In this document: piece by piece, positions 60,232 to 64,000 of the stretch
How positions within the stretch are numbered: the first letter of the stretch is position 1
How the letters are laid out: the number at the start of each line of letters is the position of its first letter
Source: Cardinalis cardinalis
Lineage: Eukaryota; Chordata; Aves; Passeriformes; Cardinalidae
Direction: 5' to 3'
Assembly (NCBI GenBank): GCA_014549065.1
Contig: JACDOX010000015.1
Coordinates: forward strand, 1,466,594-1,530,593
DNA length: 64,000 nt
Made by a program: the position numbers and the translations under genes
Notes under the pieces: generated by a model
The model's input: only the letters and a program-made list of their open reading frames with translations
Told to the model about the DNA's origin: nothing
Database searches by the model: none

Positions 60232-63200
60232 AGGAGGAATGTTAAAAATGAACACTTCATTTTCTAAGTATGTTAAACAATGCAAATGGGGGCCTCAGCC
60301 TGGGACAGCTGGTTTAGATTACAAAGCTCACCAACTGGCTAGACTCCTCACAACAACCTCGAGGAGCCTGCCAGGATAAAACACTAACAGCTTGAAGGAA
60401 AGCCTCTCCCACTGCAAACTTAACAGTTAAATGTGCCTCAGAGCAGAGAGCACCGTTATTGGACAGAAACCCTTATCAAGGGACTGGAGAAGGGAAGGGA
60501 TTGTTTTCCTTGCTCTGAGAACAAAAAAAAAGTCAGGGTTTTTTGGAGGCCCTCTAGCTGGTGTCCTGGACAATGAATATGCAACACTCGCTGCTCTGTG
60601 CCAATGGCATACTGATGAAAGGTTTGACCCTCTGGGAGGTGAATAACTCGAATTCATGATGATCACAGCTACAGGAACTATATTGCTTGGGGATTATTTG
60701 GAAACAGGAATAAACAAATTAAACATTCAAAGGAAAACAAATGGCTTGTCTGCAAACACTGGCTCTTTTTAAACTGACCCCATGCTTAAGGGAGCAGTTT
60801 ATGATATGAAATATTTCTTCAGGAAAAGCATAACTNGCAGATCTCCAGTTATGACTGAAGAGGAAGGAAATAAAGTACTTTTTCAGGTGTTTTGCAACTT
60901 TGCCACAGGCAGAGCTTTAGTAGGTCAAGAAGAACATTTATGGGATGTGAAAGGTAAGCAATCAGATGCAGCAAAGATTATAGTGGATCCAAAGATGAAC
61001 ACTGAAATTAAAGACAGATATGGACATTAAACAACTACTTTGAATTTCTGTTGAGNGTCCCATTTGAGAAAACCCTTTATTTCTAAGGAACCTGAAACTA
61101 TTATCATACATCTCTGTGTAACAGATTGAGAAACAGAACTACAGTTGATATAACAGATAATAAAATTTGCCTCTAAGCCTTGATATCCAGCTTGAGATAC
61201 AAGGACTGAGCTGCTTTAGAGGTGCTGAGCCCCCACAACATGTACTGGAGCCAAAGGGAAGCTCGAGACCTCTGTATCTTGTTAACTGGCTGTAATTGTC
61301 CAAATTACCTTTCAAAAATGACAGCACCAGAGGCTCCAGGCCATTTGTGACAGTTTATCTCTCAGTGATTTGCTTGCATCACTTGCACTGCATGGAAAAT
61401 TAAACACTCACCTGGAATCATTCAAACAGCGTCTATACATTGGCAGAGAAACAAGAACCAATTTAGTTACTTTTAATAAAGTTCCCAAAAGCCTAACAAA
61501 AACTCACACAAGGGACTTCTGAAGAAGCTGCTGGGCATGTTGTGAAGTTTTGTCATGGATCAGAAAACAGGCAAGAGAGGATAGAAAACAAAGACCAGGA
61601 AAATTTTCATTGTGGCAAATGTTTAACAGTGAGTATTCTCACTGCTCCATACCACCAGAGTTTCTCAATACACTCAATAACCTGGAGAGCTAACATATCT
61701 AAGGGTAGCAGTGCTTACTGTATGTCAGAAGTGTGAAAAATCTACTGAAGCAATGAGAAACAGCTTTACAGGAAAGCAAATGCTCTGTGCATCCAGCTGT
61801 GTGGATGAAGAGCTTGCTTCATCTGATAATACTTCACTTGCTAATCCACTGAATTTTTCTACAATCACATGGTAAAATCATTGCATGCATGCCAGAATCA
61901 CTGTATGAGTGCAGCACCAGTCTGCTCCCAAATAGTTGCCTCAGAGTTCTGATCCATCAGCCAACTGGCAGAGGTGCTCCAGCCCTGGAGATGGGAGGTG
62001 AATCCAGATCTCACCACCTAAGGGGCTCCCTTAAGAAGAAATATTGTACAAATGTTTTGATTTTTCCTGTCTCCATCTGACAGCTGGAGTGGATAAAAAC
62101 CAGAGTATTAAAAAGTATACCAAACCACAACCTGGGCTAGTTTACAGCTTGGTGACTGTTTTTTTTCCAAAATAAAAGGATTTGATGTTGTGGCTAAGGG
62201 GAATTTCTGCAGTACCTTTCTGTAACTACCATCAGTCACAAAACAATAAGATGCAGCCACAGCCCTTTCACAACTCTGTTTTGTATGAAGGGTTGTATAA
62301 ATGAAGGATTTTGTGGTGCATAAGCCCCCTTTTTTCACCCTATAAAAATGAACAATTTGATGCACTTTCAACACCCTGTGCTGACACCTTCAGCATTCAT
62401 GCTTAAGATGTTGGCTAAACTTCATGTGTAGTGGTGCTCTCACTTCAATAGTCTCACATAGCCCTCTGTGTTATAAAATCCATTACTTTATTTAGATTAC
62501 CTTGACATTGCCTTTGTCTTCATGAGGAGGTGCAGAACTGTCCCCAGTATAAAATGGGGCTCTGTTAAATAACTATGTTCTCAAAGTTTGCTTTGTGCAT
62601 AGCTAGGGTTGAAACCATATCTCCAATTAAGACTTGGATTTTGAAAATTGTGTAACATACATTATAGTAAGGGGGACATAAAATGTATTGTATAACTTTA
62701 CTCTCTTTGCACATGTGAATTGCTCTCTCTATGCTCCTGCAGATAAAGCACAGCATTGGATGAACAGGAGCCCTCAGCACTGGAGAACATAATCTGACTG
62801 ATTCTAAATGCTAAGACAAAAGCTGTAAATAGATCAGGGAATTTAGGAACAGTTAATTATGCTTAGCACCCCTGAACAGAAAATCTTCCTTGCAGAAACA
62901 AGTATTCTTCCTCTAAGTTTCACAGCATTTCATCTCCTTTTTTAACTCTGATTTTGTTCTTACATTTCTCCAGAAACACATCTGTCAAATACCCTTCTTG
63001 GATGTTCCTGTCATTTTTTAAAATTCCCCCACTCTGAATGTTCTGAACATTTTCAAGAACATTTTCAAACTGTGAGAAGAGCCAAAGCATACAAGTCTGT
63101 ATGGTGGTAGATCTGTGAGCCCGAAGTCATTCAACATGCCAAGTCAGACACATCTTTTACCCAGCCACACAGACCTAAATTCATTAAAGAAATTTTCCAA

Positions 63201-64000
63201 TAACTGACACTTTAGGTCCTGCATGTCCAAGCTATAGATACTAAAACCATAAATTTTGCTCCTACCAAATCTTATGGAACCAAATGTTTTTACAAGCATG
63301 GTAAAAATGGTAAAACAGAGCAAAACTGCTTGGCACTTGCAGAAACAACTGTTTTGATAGCATCTAAGCTCTGTGAGATTCACAAGTTGAGTTTTTGCCT
63401 AATGTGGAGATTGATCTAAGTGTTCCTGGAGATTGCCAAGTAAGCAAGCTTTTGATATTGTCACATGTTGATGTTTCAACACAGGCAGTGATTTCACATA
63501 CACACATTTCACCCTACTGCCCCTTGAATAGCACCACATGGGAAACACGGTCTCAAACCCTAATTCTGCCTGAGAAAGAGTAGAGCTCATTTCTTTCACC
63601 CCCCAGGAAAGAATCTCAGTTGCAAACCCCAGGTGTTGGGAGAGGGTTGCCTATAATTTTTCAAAGACTACCTTAGATTATCAGCTGAGGTCTGCTTTGC
63701 TCACTGTCTGAATTACAATTGCCATCTCATAACATGACTGATGAAATAACCTGTTCCAGATGGCTCAGGCCAGATGCTCAAAAGCTACACATATTTTCCT
63801 TTCCTAGCTAAACATAACATAAACTAGAATTAACAGTGAAAATTAACATAGTATGTAATTGTAAAGACATTGTAAAGTGCTAATTAAAATGTACTGGGAA
63901 TGTAGGATCCCTGAGATGTTGGGGTGCGTTGATATGCAGCTCACAGTACAACTTTTAGGAAGGAGAAAATGTAACAGTTCCTGTTGTGCTGCCATCTCTT
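60232..64000. other. Upstream flank of FBLN5
   Basis: No gene or repeat was recognised. In mammals the neighbouring gene here is TRIP11, but no coiled-coil coding segment was seen. An 82-codon plus-strand frame at 60782-61030 contains exon-like TTTTTCAG..GTAAGC signals but has no recognisable protein similarity. Confidence 0.5.

Noticed and set aside
1..64000. Scattered single Ns as a biological pattern
   Set aside because: They occur in unique DNA, repeats and one exon without a consistent sequence context. They look like ambiguous base calls in the assembly.
1..64000. CRISPR arrays, operons, riboswitches or other prokaryotic features
   Set aside because: The direct repeats seen are microsatellites, minisatellites or TE copies, and the spliced gene shows that this is animal nuclear DNA.

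Overview
This window is vertebrate nuclear DNA, most likely from a bird and perhaps a songbird. It carries one complete multi-exon gene surrounded by AT-rich non-coding sequence with single Ns scattered through it. The bird assignment rests on several degraded CR1-type LINE fragments, on two related solo LTR-like insertions with target-site duplications, and on the compact size of the gene. The species cannot be named from the sequence.

The gene is FBLN5 (fibulin-5, also called DANCE or EVEC), an elastic-fibre assembly glycoprotein, encoded on the minus strand. I rebuilt it by hand as eleven coding segments running from the ATG at 59985 down to the TAA at 15392. All ten introns have GT..AG ends, every phase joins cleanly, and the total is 1335 nt, or 444 residues. 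Human fibulin-5 has 448; the difference falls in the proline/tyrosine-rich linker of exon 4. The product has a signal peptide, an atypical first calcium-binding EGF domain with the integrin-binding RGD motif at residues 54-56, five further calcium-binding EGF modules (exons 5-9, one module per exon), and the fibulin C-terminal domain (exons 9-11).

Layout. 1-14.7 kb: the intergenic region beyond the 3' end, with one LTR insertion, one CR1 relic and a GC-rich block, and no gene I can support. 14.7-15.4 kb: the inferred 3' UTR with an ATTAAA signal followed by a GU-rich element. 15.4-28.1 kb: the closely spaced exons 11 to 5. 28.1-53.9 kb: the 25.8 kb intron 4, holding most of the mobile-element relics. 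53.9-60.0 kb: exons 4 to 1. 60.0-60.25 kb: a candidate TATA/CCAAT promoter. 60.25-64 kb: upstream flank with nothing recognised.

I did not find a new gene system. The most interesting local structures are a 15-bp minisatellite that forms the acceptor region of exon 10 and repeats a branch-point-like motif, a cluster of nearly perfect palindromes 0.2-0.36 kb upstream of the RGD exon, an LTR carrying promoter-like motifs 183 bp beyond that exon's donor, a tandem NAGNAG acceptor at exon 3, and a pair of ~175-bp direct repeats 2.3 kb apart in intron 4.
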